A model generated the notes under the pieces. It saw nothing but the letters and a program-made list of their open reading frames with translations. It did not search any database and had not been told where the DNA came from. Below are positions 8,558 through 17,017 of a stretch of DNA of 54,698 nucleotides, piece by piece. Origin of the DNA: Clostridium weizhouense (GTDB taxonomy: Bacteria; Bacillota; Clostridia; Clostridiales; Clostridiaceae); NCBI RefSeq assembly GCF_019431045.1, contig NZ_JAHXPT010000018.1:1-54698 (forward strand), read 5' to 3'. Every line of letters begins with the position of its first letter. Position 1 is the stretch's first letter. Made by a program: the position numbers and the translations under genes.

Positions 8558-9303
8558 TAAAAATTCTGAGTTTCAAATATATGTTTCCAATATCGTTTAG
8601 GCATCATTCTCATTTGTAACCTAGAATTTTCTCTTTCTTTTATATTGGTAGATTTAAAGTAAGCATTCCAAAGAGTAGAATAATCATCATTAAGAAGTTT
8701 AAGTTTTTCATAATCATCAATATTCATACTAATTATTTCATATGAGATAGAATCATAGACTAAAGCTTTTTCTCTAGATATATCATGAATAATGAAATAT
8801 TCATTAGGAAATCTTTTTTTAAAATGTTCACCGATAAGTTCTAATATATCATTGTCAGGTTCAATTGAAGCATAAAGAAATCTATTTTCAATTGATTTAA
8901 ATCTAATAAATCCTTTAAATCTATGACTTTCAGAAGCAACTCTTTTATTTATCGTATCAACAAGTCTTACTTCATCAATATTCAAAAATGAATGTATATT
9001 ATAACTAAGTTTGAAAGCTATTTTTAAATATTTAAATATAAGCATTTCTTTATTTTCAAAGTTACTTAAATAAACAATATAAATTTTTTTCAAGCAAAGA
9101 TTATCTATTTTATTTAAAATAGTATCTTTAACTTTTTTAAATTTATCCTTTTCAGTATTAATATTAATAACTTCATCAAATAAAAGAGGTATATTAGATG
9201 AACTTGAACTATAAATAGATGTTGGTAGAGTTTTACTATAAAAACAATAATAAATAGAAGTTAATAAACCTTCAAAACTACCATCATATAAAAATATTTT
9301 CAT
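8557..9303 (-). CDS. TIGR03915-family putative DNA metabolism protein (DUF4130)
   Basis: A 248-residue protein starting MKIFLYDGSFEGLLTSIYYC, the hallmark N terminus of the TIGR03915/DUF4130 family, and ending with an RMMPKRYWKH motif. Family members occur next to a radical SAM protein or fused to uracil-DNA-glycosylase-like domains, which suggests a role in DNA repair; the biochemistry is unknown. Only two bases separate it from the upstream radical SAM gene, so they form a two-gene operon. The promoter of that operon carries two LexA-like boxes. Confidence 0.9.
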   Translation of the reverse strand: MKIFLYDGSFEGLLTSIYYCFYSKTLPTSIYSSSSSNIPLLFDEVININTEKDKFKKVKDTILNKIDNLCLKKIYIVYLSNFENKEMLIFKYLKIAFKLSYNIHSFLNIDEVRLVDTINKRVASESHRFKGFIRFKSIENRFLYASIEPDNDILELIGEHFKKRFPNEYFIIHDISREKALVYDSISYEIISMNIDDYEKLKLLNDDYSTLWNAYFKSTNIKERENSRLQMRMMPKRYWKHIFETQNF

Positions 9304-9305
9304 AA

Positions 9306-10679
9306 TTAAAATTCTCCATTTATAGCTGTAATTTTGTCACTTAATCTAAATTTATTATTTGAGAATATATTTTGGTCATTAGGTAAAATAATTCCTGATG
9401 GAGTTATCTTTTCATCTAACTTAGATTCATCAAAAAAAGATATTTGATCAGGATGTGGTTCAGTTGATTTAATTATATTTTGTTCTAAAAGTTTATTTTT
9501 AATTTTGTTATCATCAAATGAAACTTCTCCATAGTATTTACCATTACAAGTAATAAAATATTTTGCTCTTTTTAAAGTGATTCTTAATTTTTTCAAATCA
9601 TCAAATGTTAATCTATGAACTCTTCTAACTTTTATTATTCTTTTAGCAGAGGTAACTCCAATACCAGGTATACGTAATAATTTCTCATAGGAAGCTGTAT
9701 TAATTTCTATAGGAAAATCATTTAAGTTAGATAATGCCCATGAGGTTTTTGGATCAAAATTTAAATCAAAATTATCATTTTCGTTTTTTAATAATTCATT
9801 TGCTCTAAATCCATAATATCTAAGTAACCAATCAGCTTGATAAAGTCTGTGTTCCCTGAGTGTTGGAGGATGAGTTATATCAGGTAATAATTTATTATCT
9901 TTCACCACCGGTACATATGCTGAATAATAAACTCTTTTTAATTTATATTTATCATAGAGTGATTGAGATAAACCAATTATTTTAGCATCACTTTCAGGTG
10001 TGGCTCCTACAATTAACTGTGTACTTTGTCCACCAGGTACAAATAAAGGAGTACTTTTTATTGTTTTTTTCATTTCTGTATAGTTAATTATAGAATTTTT
10101 AATTATTCTCATAGGTTTCAATATGGTATCTTTACTTTTTTGCGGTGCCAAAAGTTTTAGACTGTTATTTGATGGGAGCTCGATATTAACACTCATCCTA
10201 TCTGCATATCTACCAGCTTCTTCGATTAAATATTTATCAGCACCAGGTATTGCTTTTAAGTGAATATACCCATTAAATTTTTCTTCTATTCTAAGTTTTT
10301 TTACTGTTTTTAATAAAAGTTCCATAGTATAATTTGGGTTATTTATAATAGCAGAACTTAAAAAAAGTCCTTCTATATAATTACGTTTATAAAAATTAAT
10401 AGTAAGATTACATACTTCTTCAGGTGTAAAACTAACTCTTAAAAAATCTCTAGATATAGCATTTAAGCAATATTTACAATCAAAAACACAATTGTTTGAA
10501 AATAAAATCTTTAAAAGCGATATACAGCGACCATCAGGGGTAAAGCTATGACAAATACCGCTATTAGAAGCATCTCCAATTCCTTTATTAAGATTTTTCC
10601 TTTTTGAACCAGAGGAGGAGCAGGAAACATCATATTTTGCAGCTGCTGAAAGAATTTTCAATTTATCCATTAAATCCAT
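9306..10679 (-). CDS. Putative DNA modification/repair radical SAM protein (TIGR03916)
   Basis: A 457-residue protein. The radical SAM cluster motif CVFDCKYC (C-x3-C-x2-C) lies near residue 62, a TIM-barrel core follows, and near residues 325-365 there is a helix-hairpin-helix DNA-binding motif (LLRIPGIGVTSAKRII). The N-terminal CSSSGSKR segment is typical. The family is predicted to modify or repair DNA, but the reaction is unproven. The ATG has AAGGAAGTG upstream. It is the first gene of the operon with the TIGR03915 protein, whose constant pairing suggests a complex. Confidence 0.93.
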   Translation of the reverse strand: MDLMDKLKILSAAAKYDVSCSSSGSKRKNLNKGIGDASNSGICHSFTPDGRCISLLKILFSNNCVFDCKYCLNAISRDFLRVSFTPEEVCNLTINFYKRNYIEGLFLSSAIINNPNYTMELLLKTVKKLRIEEKFNGYIHLKAIPGADKYLIEEAGRYADRMSVNIELPSNNSLKLLAPQKSKDTILKPMRIIKNSIINYTEMKKTIKSTPLFVPGGQSTQLIVGATPESDAKIIGLSQSLYDKYKLKRVYYSAYVPVVKDNKLLPDITHPPTLREHRLYQADWLLRYYGFRANELLKNENDNFDLNFDPKTSWALSNLNDFPIEINTASYEKLLRIPGIGVTSAKRIIKVRRVHRLTFDDLKKLRITLKRAKYFITCNGKYYGEVSFDDNKIKNKLLEQNIIKSTEPHPDQISFFDESKLDEKITPSGIILPNDQNIFSNNKFRLSDKITAINGEF

Positions 10680-10712
10680 TTTAATTACACTTCCTTTTTA
10701 ACAGGATGAACA

Positions 10713-10724
10713 GAATATATGTTC
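10713..10724 (-). promoter_or_regulatory. LexA/DinR-like box, downstream site
   Basis: On the minus strand GAACATATATTC, differing at one core position from GAAC-N4-GTTC. It lies in the predicted 5' leader, 33 bp (about three helical turns) centre-to-centre from the promoter-embedded box. Confidence 0.55.
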
Positions 10725-10735
10725 TCATGAAATTT

Positions 10736-10765
10736 ATTATACTACGAATATATGTTTGGTTACAA
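10736..10765 (-). promoter_or_regulatory. Sigma-A promoter of the DNA-repair operon with embedded LexA-like box
   Basis: On the minus strand the -35 is TTGTAA (10765-10760) and the -10 is TATAAT (10741-10736), with an 18-bp spacer. Within the spacer, CAAACATATATTCG (10758-10745) matches the Gram-positive SOS consensus CGAACRNRYGTTCG at 12 of 14 positions. A repressor bound there would block RNA polymerase. Confidence 0.65.
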
Positions 10766-10769
10766 TAAT

Positions 10770-11174
10770 TTATAAAAATAAAGCGGATATATAAGTGCTC
10801 TAAATATAAAGAAGAATAAAAAATAAATTAGTTACTAATCATAGTAATAATTAATATATATATTCTAATTAAGTTATTACATTTATAATTTTTTATAAAG
10901 TTTTTATAGAAAATTATGTTTTGAATTAATATTATCTAAATTGGAAGCTTATATAGCATAAATTTTCTATATAAGATTCTCATTATACTGGTAAGTGATA
11001 TAATTTATAACTATTATAAGATTTATATTAATGAACAAACTTTATTGGAACTTATATATTATAAATAGGTTATATGAGATATGTTTTAATTTAAAAATTA
11101 GAATGTAAACTAATATTAATCTGAAAAAGTAAATTAGTATATAATTAGGATATAAGTAAAAAGGAGGTAAAATT
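10770..11174. other. AT-rich intergenic region
   Basis: About 400 bases between divergent genes. I see no open reading frame of note, no riboswitch and no strong hairpin; it presumably contains the HAD gene promoter. Confidence 0.4.
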
Positions 11175-11795
11175 GTGGATAGTCTTATTTTTGATTTAGA
11201 TGGAACGTTATGGGATGCAACAGAAGCTTTTTATGTATGTTGGAATGAAGCTTTTTTAAAGTATGATGAAACAAAAACTGGTATGACACTTGAACAAATA
11301 AAGAGTGTTATGGGAATGACAATGAATGATATAATGGAAAAATTTTTTCCAAGGTTAGATGAAAATCGTAGAGAAAATATAATAAAAGAATGTGCTGATA
11401 TTGAACTTAAATATTTATTGAAAAATGGTGGAAATCTATATCCTAAACTAGAAGACACACTTAAAGAATTATCTAAGAAATATAAGTTATTTATAGTTAG
11501 TAATTGTGTTGAAGGATATATACAATGTTTTTTAAAAGCTCATAATTTAGAAAAATATTTTTTAGATTTTGAAGACCCAAGTAGAACAGAATTACCTAAA
11601 GCAGAAAATATTAAAATAGTAAAGAAAAGGAATGATTTACGTAGTCCAGTATATGTTGGAGATACTAAATGGGATGCAGAAGCTAGTAAGAAAGCAGGAG
11701 TGCCTTTTGTATATGCAAGCTATGGTTTTGGGAATTTACAGGAATATGATTATGTAATAAATAAATTTGAAGATTTATTGAATTTAAAAAAATAA
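11175..11795 (+). CDS. HAD-superfamily hydrolase (phosphoglycolate-phosphatase-like)
   Basis: A 206-residue HAD phosphatase. The nucleophile motif DLDGTLWDA is at the N terminus (Asp 7 and Asp 9), motif II is SNC near residue 113, and motif IV is VGDTKWDAEAS near residue 160. A C1-type alpha-helical cap lies between motifs I and II. It starts with GTG, supported by AAGGAGG 7 bases upstream. The substrate cannot be told from sequence; small phosphate esters are typical. It is monocistronic with its own terminator. Confidence 0.9.
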   Translation: MDSLIFDLDGTLWDATEAFYVCWNEAFLKYDETKTGMTLEQIKSVMGMTMNDIMEKFFPRLDENRRENIIKECADIELKYLLKNGGNLYPKLEDTLKELSKKYKLFIVSNCVEGYIQCFLKAHNLEKYFLDFEDPSRTELPKAENIKIVKKRNDLRSPVYVGDTKWDAEASKKAGVPFVYASYGFGNLQEYDYVINKFEDLLNLKK

Positions 11796-11847
11796 GAATA
11801 TGTTTTAGTTGAATTGATATAGTGGATATTAATATATAAAAGTTATA

Positions 11848-11908
11848 AATAAGTGTCTGGTTATGCTAGTTTGTTTATAAAATTAATATACCAAACACTT
11901 ATTTTAAT
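11848..11908 (+). terminator. Terminator downstream of the HAD gene
   Basis: Arms AATAAGTGTCTGGT (11848-11861) and 11890-11903 pair over 14 positions with one mismatch. A 28-nt loop makes this a medium-strength call. Confidence 0.55.
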
Positions 11909-11977
11909 AATACTATTCAATAGCGTATTAATAGACATGTACAAAATAACTTTTATAAATTTTTAATATAAGTAAAT

Positions 11978-12100
11978 TTAATGATTGTTTTTTTTGTTCT
12001 TTTTAAAAAATTTTCTACCATATTTATAGATAAATCCAATGACAACAGAATAGATTAATATAATACAAACTGTAAGTAACATTGCTTTCATACGATCCAT
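11978..12100 (-). CDS. Small single-pass membrane protein
   Basis: A 40-residue reading frame: MDRMKAM, a hydrophobic helix LLTVCIILIYSVVIGFIY, then a strongly basic tail ending KKNKKNNH. AGAGGTG lies 6 bases before the ATG. The topology fits an inner-membrane peptide with positive residues inside. The family is not recognised. A 13-bp hairpin with a 7-T run (12130-12161) lies just upstream in its transcript and could attenuate it. Confidence 0.55.
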   Translation of the reverse strand: MDRMKAMLLTVCIILIYSVVIGFIYKYGRKFFKKNKKNNH

Positions 12101-12129
12101 ATTAACACCTCTTTTTATAAGATACATTC

Positions 12130-12161
12130 AAAAAAATAATATTCTTGTATATTATTTTTTT
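12130..12161. repeat. A/T hairpin, possible degenerate repeat copy
   Basis: Perfect arms AAAAAAATAATAT (12130-12142) and 12149-12161. With flanks, the right side reads ATTATTTTTTTGATATACCT, resembling the right end of the 4675 and 16708 repeats. It could also act as a terminator on either strand. Confidence 0.4.
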
Positions 12162-12262
12162 GATATACCTAAGATTAAGTATAAGAATATTCTAACATAA
12201 TATGTTAATTAGTAGAAGAAAAAAAGTAATTGTTTACACTGAGATGAATTTAATTTAAATAT

Positions 12263-12312
12263 AAAAGAAGGTTATATAAATAGTTATTTATATAACCTTC
12301 TTTTAATTTTTA
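12263..12312. terminator. Strong 20-bp hairpin terminator, no obvious gene
   Basis: Perfect 20-bp arms (12263-12282 with 12285-12304) followed by AATTTTTAT. It lies between divergent genes, 160 bases from the nearest coding region, so it may end a short unannotated transcript or shield the feo promoter. Confidence 0.65.
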
Positions 12313-12503
12313 TATTGTAATAGTAAATGTTAAAGTTAATTTAAAATATAGTCTTATATTTACAAATATAGAAACAATAATCAAATAACTTAAAAAATGA
12401 TTAAATTGAAAAATAAAAGGTTTACAATTGATGAATAAATAAAAAATATAAAAGTTACTGAAAATCATTTGCAACTTCTTAGAAAAGTGATATCATATTA
12501 GTA

Positions 12504-12518
12504 TGATAATCATTATCA
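12504..12518 (+). promoter_or_regulatory. Fur box upstream of feoA
   Basis: TGATAATCATTATCA is a perfect 7-1-7 inverted repeat identical to the Fur consensus. It lies just downstream of a plausible promoter (TTGCAA, then TATCAT), which would give iron-dependent repression of the feo operon. Confidence 0.85.
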
Positions 12519-12617
12519 ATAGTTAAGAAAAATCGATTGGACATGTTATAAAAATATACTTTTTATTATGTCTAATTGTTATAAATATTTGTTTAACAAA
12601 CTTAGGGGGGAAGATAT

Positions 12618-12827
12618 ATGCCATTAATATTAGCGGATAGAGGTAAAAGTGTATTTATCAAAAAAGTTAGTGGGAATGACGAAACAAGAAGATTTTTAGC
12701 TAGTTTAGGTTTTATTGTGGGTGAGGCAATTACTATTATTTCTGAAATCGGGGGTAATGTAATAATAAATGTAAAGAATAGTAGAATTGCATTAGATAAG
12801 TCTATGGCAAGCCGAATAATCGTTTAG
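12618..12827 (+). CDS. feoA: FeoA-family ferrous iron transport protein (first copy)
   Basis: A 69-residue SH3-like FeoA domain protein. FeoA proteins are small cytoplasmic partners that bind FeoB and modulate ferrous iron uptake. The segment DETRRFLASLGFIVGEAITI and the following NVIINVKNSRIALDKSMASRIIV match the family. It is the first gene of feoA-feoA-feoB and follows a perfect Fur box and a GGGGGGAAG ribosome site. Two FeoA copies before FeoB are common in clostridia. Confidence 0.92.
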   Translation: MPLILADRGKSVFIKKVSGNDETRRFLASLGFIVGEAITIISEIGGNVIINVKNSRIALDKSMASRIIV

Positions 12828-12839
12828 GAGGATTAAAAA

Positions 12840-13061
12840 ATGAGTACATTGAAGGATATAAAATGCGGACAAACTGTTAATGTTGCCAAAGTTGATGGAG
12901 TAGGTGCAGTTAGAAGGCGTATTATGGATATGGGAATAACAAGAGGGTGTGAAATTTTTGTTCGTAAAGTTGCACCACTTGGAGATCCAATTGAAATAAC
13001 AGTTAGAGGATATGAATTATCCCTTCGTAAATCGGATGCAGAAATGATTGTTGTAAAGTAA
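12840..13061 (+). CDS. feoA: FeoA-family ferrous iron transport protein (second copy)
   Basis: A 73-residue FeoA domain protein, 12 bases after the first copy with AGGAGG upstream. It has the fuller family signature VRRRIMDMGITRGCEIFVRKVAPLGDP and ends with SLRKSDAEMIVV. It is clearly diverged from the first copy, so the two may have separate roles at FeoB. It is presumably co-transcribed and iron-repressed. Confidence 0.93.
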   Translation: MSTLKDIKCGQTVNVAKVDGVGAVRRRIMDMGITRGCEIFVRKVAPLGDPIEITVRGYELSLRKSDAEMIVVK

Positions 13062-13149
13062 TATCTAAAAAGTGATTTTTACAAGTAAGATATGTGACTT
13101 GGTTTTTTATGCTTAAGTTATAAAAACAAGTAAACAAGGAGGAATAAAA

Positions 13150-15294
13150 ATGTCAATTAAAATAGGTCTTGCGGGTAATCCAAATTGTGGTAAGACAACA
13201 ATGTTTAATGAGCTTACAGGTTCAACACAATATGTGGGTAACTGGCCAGGAGTAACAGTTGAAAAAAAAGGTGGAAAATTAAAAGGTCATAAGGATGTTG
13301 AAATTATAGATTTACCAGGTATTTATTCTTTATCTCCTTACACACTTGAAGAAGTTGTAAGTCGTGATTTTATGATTAATGATAAACCAGATGCAATTAT
13401 AAATATAGTTGATGCTTCTAATATTGAAAGAAACTTATATTTAACAACTCAAATTTTGGAATTAGGAATTCCTACAGTTGTAGTATTAAATATGATGGAT
13501 ATAGTCAGAAAAAATGGCGATAAAATTGATGTTAACAAACTATCAAAATTATTAGGATGTCCAGTTGTAGAAGCTTCAGCAGTAAAAGGACAAGGTGTTA
13601 AAGAGGCAGCAGAAAAGGCTATTCAAATTGTAAATCAAAAAAATGAATTTACTTTACCTTTAACTGATGAAGTTAAACAATCAATAGAAGCTATTAGAAG
13701 AATTGTTGATGATAATATTTCTTATGAAGGTATGAAAAATAGCTGGATTACAATTAAATTGTTTGAAAGAGATAAAAATGTTTTAGAAAAATTAAAAATA
13801 TCTTCTGTAGTTTTAGATGAAATTGAATCAGTTATAAAAAAATGTGAATCTAAACTTGATGATGATAGTGAAAGTATTATTACTGAAGAACGTTATTCAT
13901 TTATTGGAGAAAATATATCAAAGGTTATAAAGAAAAATCATAAAAGAAGCGAAACAACATCAGATAAAATTGATAAAATTGTTACAAATCGTTTCTTAGC
14001 ACTTCCAATTTTCGCTTTTATTATGTGGGGAGTATATTACATAGCAATAAGTACAGTTGGAACTGCGATGACAGATTGGGTAAATGATACATTATTTGCA
14101 GAGATTATTCAAGGAAATGTTTCGGATTGGTTAGTAAGTGCAAATGTTGCTGATTGGTTACAAGGATTAATTATAGATGGATTAATTGGTGGAGTAGGAG
14201 CAGTACTTGGGTTTGTACCTCAAATTATGGTCTTATTCTTACTATTATCTTTACTTGAAGATTGTGGTTATATGGCACGTGTAGCTTTTATTATGGATAG
14301 AGTTTTTCGTAAATTTGGTCTGTCAGGTAAATCATTTATTCCTATGCTTATTAGTTCAGGGTGTGGAGTGCCAGGAATAATGGCAACTCGTACAATGGAA
14401 AATGATAGAGATAGAAAAATGACAATTATGTTAACTACATTTATTCCATGTAGTGCTAAGTTACCAATTATTGCATTAATTGGAGGGGCAATTTTTGGAG
14501 GAGCATCTTGGGTAGCACCTTCAGTATATTTTTTAGGCATTATAATGATAATTATATGCGGTATTATTTTAAAGAAAACTAAACTATTTGCAGGAGATCC
14601 TGCTCCTTTTGTTATGGAACTTCCACAATACCATCTTCCAAGTTTAAAAGGTGTTTTAATGCATATGTGGGAAAGAGGAAAGGCGTTTATTATAAAAGCT
14701 GGTACGATTATTTTCGTTGCGTGTGGAGTAATATGGTTCTTAAAATCATTTAATTGGTCATTAGAAATGGTAGATGCAGGTGAAAGTATATTAGCGGATA
14801 TTGGAAATATAATTGCACCGATATTTGCACCACTTGGATTTGGAGATTGGCAATCAGCAGTTGCAACAGTTACAGGTCTTGTTGCAAAGGAAAATGTTGT
14901 AGGAACATTTGGTGTATTATATGGCATAGCGGATGCAACAGAAGAAGATCCAGCACTCCTTGGAAATATAGCAGGAATGTTTACTATGGCTAGTGCATTT
15001 GCTTTCGTAGCATTTAATATGCTTTGTGCTCCTTGCTTTGCAGCAATAGGTGCAATAAAGAGAGAAATGGGTTCATGGAAATGGACTTGGATTACATTAG
15101 GGTTCCAAACTGGTACTGCTTATATGGTTGCTCTTTTAATTAATCAAGTTGGTAATGCAATCTTATTTGGTGGTAGTATAGTAGGAGCAATAATTTCTAT
15201 TTTGATAGTTATTGGAATTGTAAGTTTTGTTATAATAGTTTCTAAAAATTCTATAAAAACTCAAACAACTCCTAAGTTAAGTTATACAAAATAA
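13150..15294 (+). CDS. feoB: Ferrous iron transporter FeoB
   Basis: A 714-residue inner-membrane Fe(II) transporter. The N-terminal G domain shows GNPNCGKTT (G1, residues 9-17), VGNWPGVTVE (G2 region), DLPG (G3) and NMMD (G4), followed by a regulatory helical domain to about residue 270. The membrane domain has two Gate repeats, with CGVPGIMATRT (first) and MLCAPCFAAIGAIKRE (second). The length is standard. It follows feoA by 88 bases with AAGGAGG before the ATG. Uptake of ferrous iron matches an anaerobe. Confidence 0.96.
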   Translation: MSIKIGLAGNPNCGKTTMFNELTGSTQYVGNWPGVTVEKKGGKLKGHKDVEIIDLPGIYSLSPYTLEEVVSRDFMINDKPDAIINIVDASNIERNLYLTTQILELGIPTVVVLNMMDIVRKNGDKIDVNKLSKLLGCPVVEASAVKGQGVKEAAEKAIQIVNQKNEFTLPLTDEVKQSIEAIRRIVDDNISYEGMKNSWITIKLFERDKNVLEKLKISSVVLDEIESVIKKCESKLDDDSESIITEERYSFIGENISKVIKKNHKRSETTSDKIDKIVTNRFLALPIFAFIMWGVYYIAISTVGTAMTDWVNDTLFAEIIQGNVSDWLVSANVADWLQGLIIDGLIGGVGAVLGFVPQIMVLFLLLSLLEDCGYMARVAFIMDRVFRKFGLSGKSFIPMLISSGCGVPGIMATRTMENDRDRKMTIMLTTFIPCSAKLPIIALIGGAIFGGASWVAPSVYFLGIIMIIICGIILKKTKLFAGDPAPFVMELPQYHLPSLKGVLMHMWERGKAFIIKAGTIIFVACGVIWFLKSFNWSLEMVDAGESILADIGNIIAPIFAPLGFGDWQSAVATVTGLVAKENVVGTFGVLYGIADATEEDPALLGNIAGMFTMASAFAFVAFNMLCAPCFAAIGAIKREMGSWKWTWITLGFQTGTAYMVALLINQVGNAILFGGSIVGAIISILIVIGIVSFVIIVSKNSIKTQTTPKLSYTK

Positions 15295-15300
15295 TTCATA

Positions 15301-15345
15301 TTATATACTCATTCATTAAGTTTTATTTGATGAATGAGTATATAA
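15301..15345 (+). terminator. Intra-operon hairpin after feoB
   Basis: A perfect 16-bp stem (15301-15316 with 15330-15345) without a strong T-run. It probably lowers expression of the following Cys-rich peptide or protects the feoB mRNA end. Confidence 0.6.
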
Positions 15346-15378
15346 TTAAAAAATATTTAATTAAGGAAGTGATATATT

Positions 15379-15558
15379 ATGATAGCAACAATTTTAATAA
15401 GTGTTATTATATTTGCTTTGATGGCTTTAGTAATAGCAAAACAAGTCAAAAAAGCTAAAAATGGTGAAGGTGGTTGTGGATGTGGATGTTCAGGTTGTCC
15501 ATCAGCTAGTGCTTGTCACGGCATTAAATTGGCAGAAAAAAGTAATAACATTAAATAA
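15379..15558 (+). CDS. FeoB-associated Cys-rich membrane protein
   Basis: A 59-residue protein: an N-terminal transmembrane helix (IATILISVIIFALMALVIA), a lysine-rich linker, then GGCGCGCSGCPSASACHG with five cysteines and a histidine. This is the FeoB-associated Cys-rich peptide (FeoC-like in position), thought to bind iron or an Fe-S centre near FeoB. Its site is AAGGAAGTGAT. It is the last gene of the feo operon. Confidence 0.9.
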   Translation: MIATILISVIIFALMALVIAKQVKKAKNGEGGCGCGCSGCPSASACHGIKLAEKSNNIK

Positions 15559-15561
15559 ATA

Positions 15562-15606
15562 AAAGGCAAGTATTATAATTTATATTAAAATACTTGCCTT
15601 TAAATA
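15562..15606 (+). terminator. Terminator of the feo operon
   Basis: Perfect 13-bp arms AAAGGCAAGTATT (15562-15574) and 15589-15601, with TTT closing. Confidence 0.75.
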
Positions 15607-15690
15607 ATATTTATATAAATAGATTAAATAATGTGAGAACATTTTATTTTTCCACATTTATTTTTTATTATTCATATAGAATAAATATTT

Positions 15691-16008
15691 TTATTTACAT
15701 TCAAAGCTTTCACATTGAGTTTCTGTATACATGTTTGGATGTGAACCATCAACAGTTATAGATGAAAGGTCACAAAGTTTATTATAATTATGTTTACATG
15801 TTTCAACAGAACAAACAAGACAGTCACATTCATCAGAACTATTAGTGTTATTAGTTAAGTCACTATAATGCTTTTTATCTAAGAAAGATCCACAGCATGT
15901 ATCATAATCTTTTTGTGCTGATTGACCACCAATATCAACACGGTTAGCATAACAAGTGCCAGAACAGTTATGAGAGCAATTAGTTACACCACAATTAATT
16001 TTTTGCAT
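15691..16008 (-). CDS. DUF1540 protein with two Cys-rich repeats
   Basis: A 105-residue protein made of two DUF1540 units of about 45 residues (residues 3-45 and 61-104), each with four spaced cysteines (for example CGVTNCSHNCSGTC, CSVETCKHNYNKLC) and an acidic linker. DUF1540 proteins are predicted small metal-binding proteins common in clostridia; the function is unknown. I start at the ATG at 16008, which has AGGAG 8 bases upstream; a GTG three codons earlier overlaps that site. It lies beside the rubrerythrin in the same direction. Confidence 0.87.
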   Translation of the reverse strand: MQKINCGVTNCSHNCSGTCYANRVDIGGQSAQKDYDTCCGSFLDKKHYSDLTNNTNSSDECDCLVCSVETCKHNYNKLCDLSSITVDGSHPNMYTETQCESFECK

Positions 16009-16094
16009 AAAAAACACTCCTTTTAATATAAATTTTTAGCTATATAAAAATGATTTAGAAAATTTTTTCTGTTATTAATATTTAATTTATAAAT

Positions 16095-16637
16095 TTACTT
16101 AAAATATCTATCTAATAGACCTTTAAATGCTCTTCCATGTCTAGCTTCATCTTTACACATTTCATGAACAGTATCATGTATGGCATCTAAATTATCTTTT
16201 TTTGCTAATGTTGCTAGTTTCTTTTTACCATCACAAGCACCAAATTCAGCTTCTACTCTTGCTTTAAGATTAGCCTTTGTATCAGGAACAACAACTTCAC
16301 CTAAAATTTCAGCAAATTTAGCAGCATGTTCAGCTTCTTCAAATGCAATTCTTTTATAAGCTTCGGCAACTTCAGGATATCCCTCTCTATCAGCTTGACG
16401 AGACATTGCTAAATACATGCCAACCTCAGTACATTCCCCAGTAAAATTAGCTCTTAAAGCTTCAATAATTTCAGATGATACATCACTTGCAATTCCAATT
16501 TTATGCTCATCTGCCCAAGTCATATCTTCTTTCATTTCAATAAATTTATCACTGCCTACTTTACAAACAGGACAAATTTCAGGTGGGGCATCACCCTCAT
16601 GGATATAACCACATACAGTACAAACAAATTTTTTCAT
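16095..16637 (-). CDS. Reverse rubrerythrin (N-terminal rubredoxin domain)
   Basis: A 180-residue protein whose rubredoxin domain comes first ([11 protein letters not shown]...CPVC, residues 6-24), followed by a ferritin-like di-iron four-helix domain with [32 protein letters not shown] and [20 protein letters not shown]. This domain order defines reverse rubrerythrin, the NADH-linked peroxide and oxygen scavenger of clostridia, usually under PerR. Upstream on the minus strand, TTAGAATAATAAAAA (16671-16657) is a half-match to a PerR box. The start has AGGAGGAACG before it. Confidence 0.93.
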   Translation of the reverse strand: MKKFVCTVCGYIHEGDAPPEICPVCKVGSDKFIEMKEDMTWADEHKIGIASDVSSEIIEALRANFTGECTEVGMYLAMSRQADREGYPEVAEAYKRIAFEEAEHAAKFAEILGEVVVPDTKANLKARVEAEFGACDGKKKLATLAKKDNLDAIHDTVHEMCKDEARHGRAFKGLLDRYFK

Positions 16638-16707
16638 TATATACGTTCCTCCTAAATTTTTATTATTCTAAAATGAATAATTTATTTTGAATTAATAATT
16701 TTTTATT

Positions 16708-16776
16708 AGGCACATGAAATAAAATAATAGATCAAAATAGACGAACATACTGGTCTATTATTTTTTGAATATGCCT
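16708..16776. repeat. Palindromic intergenic repeat, short copy
   Basis: A 69-bp element starting AGGCACATGAAATAAAATAA and ending TTTTTTGAATATGCCT. Its two halves pair imperfectly as one hairpin. It shares both ends and the inner ACATACTGGTCTATTA with the copy at 4675-4782. Confidence 0.65.
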
Positions 16777-16935
16777 TAAGTTAATAAACTTAGTAGCACA
16801 CAACTTAAAGTATTGCCAAATTAATATAAAATTATGTGAATATAATATATTTTTGTATTTATAATAAATAAAATCCAATAAGTATTTTTAATACAAGATA
16901 AAAAAATTACATTTATTTTAATTTGTGTTTATATA

Positions 16936-16964
16936 TTGAAGAAGAAAAGTGTAAATGCTATAAT
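16936..16964 (+). promoter_or_regulatory. nadABC promoter
   Basis: TTGAAG (16936-16941), a 17-bp spacer and a perfect TATAAT (16959-16964). The start point would fall about 16971, just before the palindromic operator. Confidence 0.65.
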
Positions 16965-16973
16965 TTCACTTAT

Positions 16974-16989
16974 AGATGTATATACATCT
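16974..16989 (+). promoter_or_regulatory. Palindromic operator of nadABC, candidate NiaR site
   Basis: AGATGTATATACATCT is a perfect 16-bp palindrome overlapping the predicted transcription start. Firmicutes nadABC operons are commonly repressed by NiaR (YrxA) with niacin; assignment to NiaR is inferred. Confidence 0.5.
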
Positions 16990-17017
16990 GTAAATAAAGT
17001 GTAAAAGTGGTGTAATT

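Noticed and set aside
14268..14927. A 219-codon open frame antisense to feoB
   Set aside because: It is a shadow of the conserved FeoB membrane domain: no ribosome site, Pro/Ile-rich low-meaning sequence.
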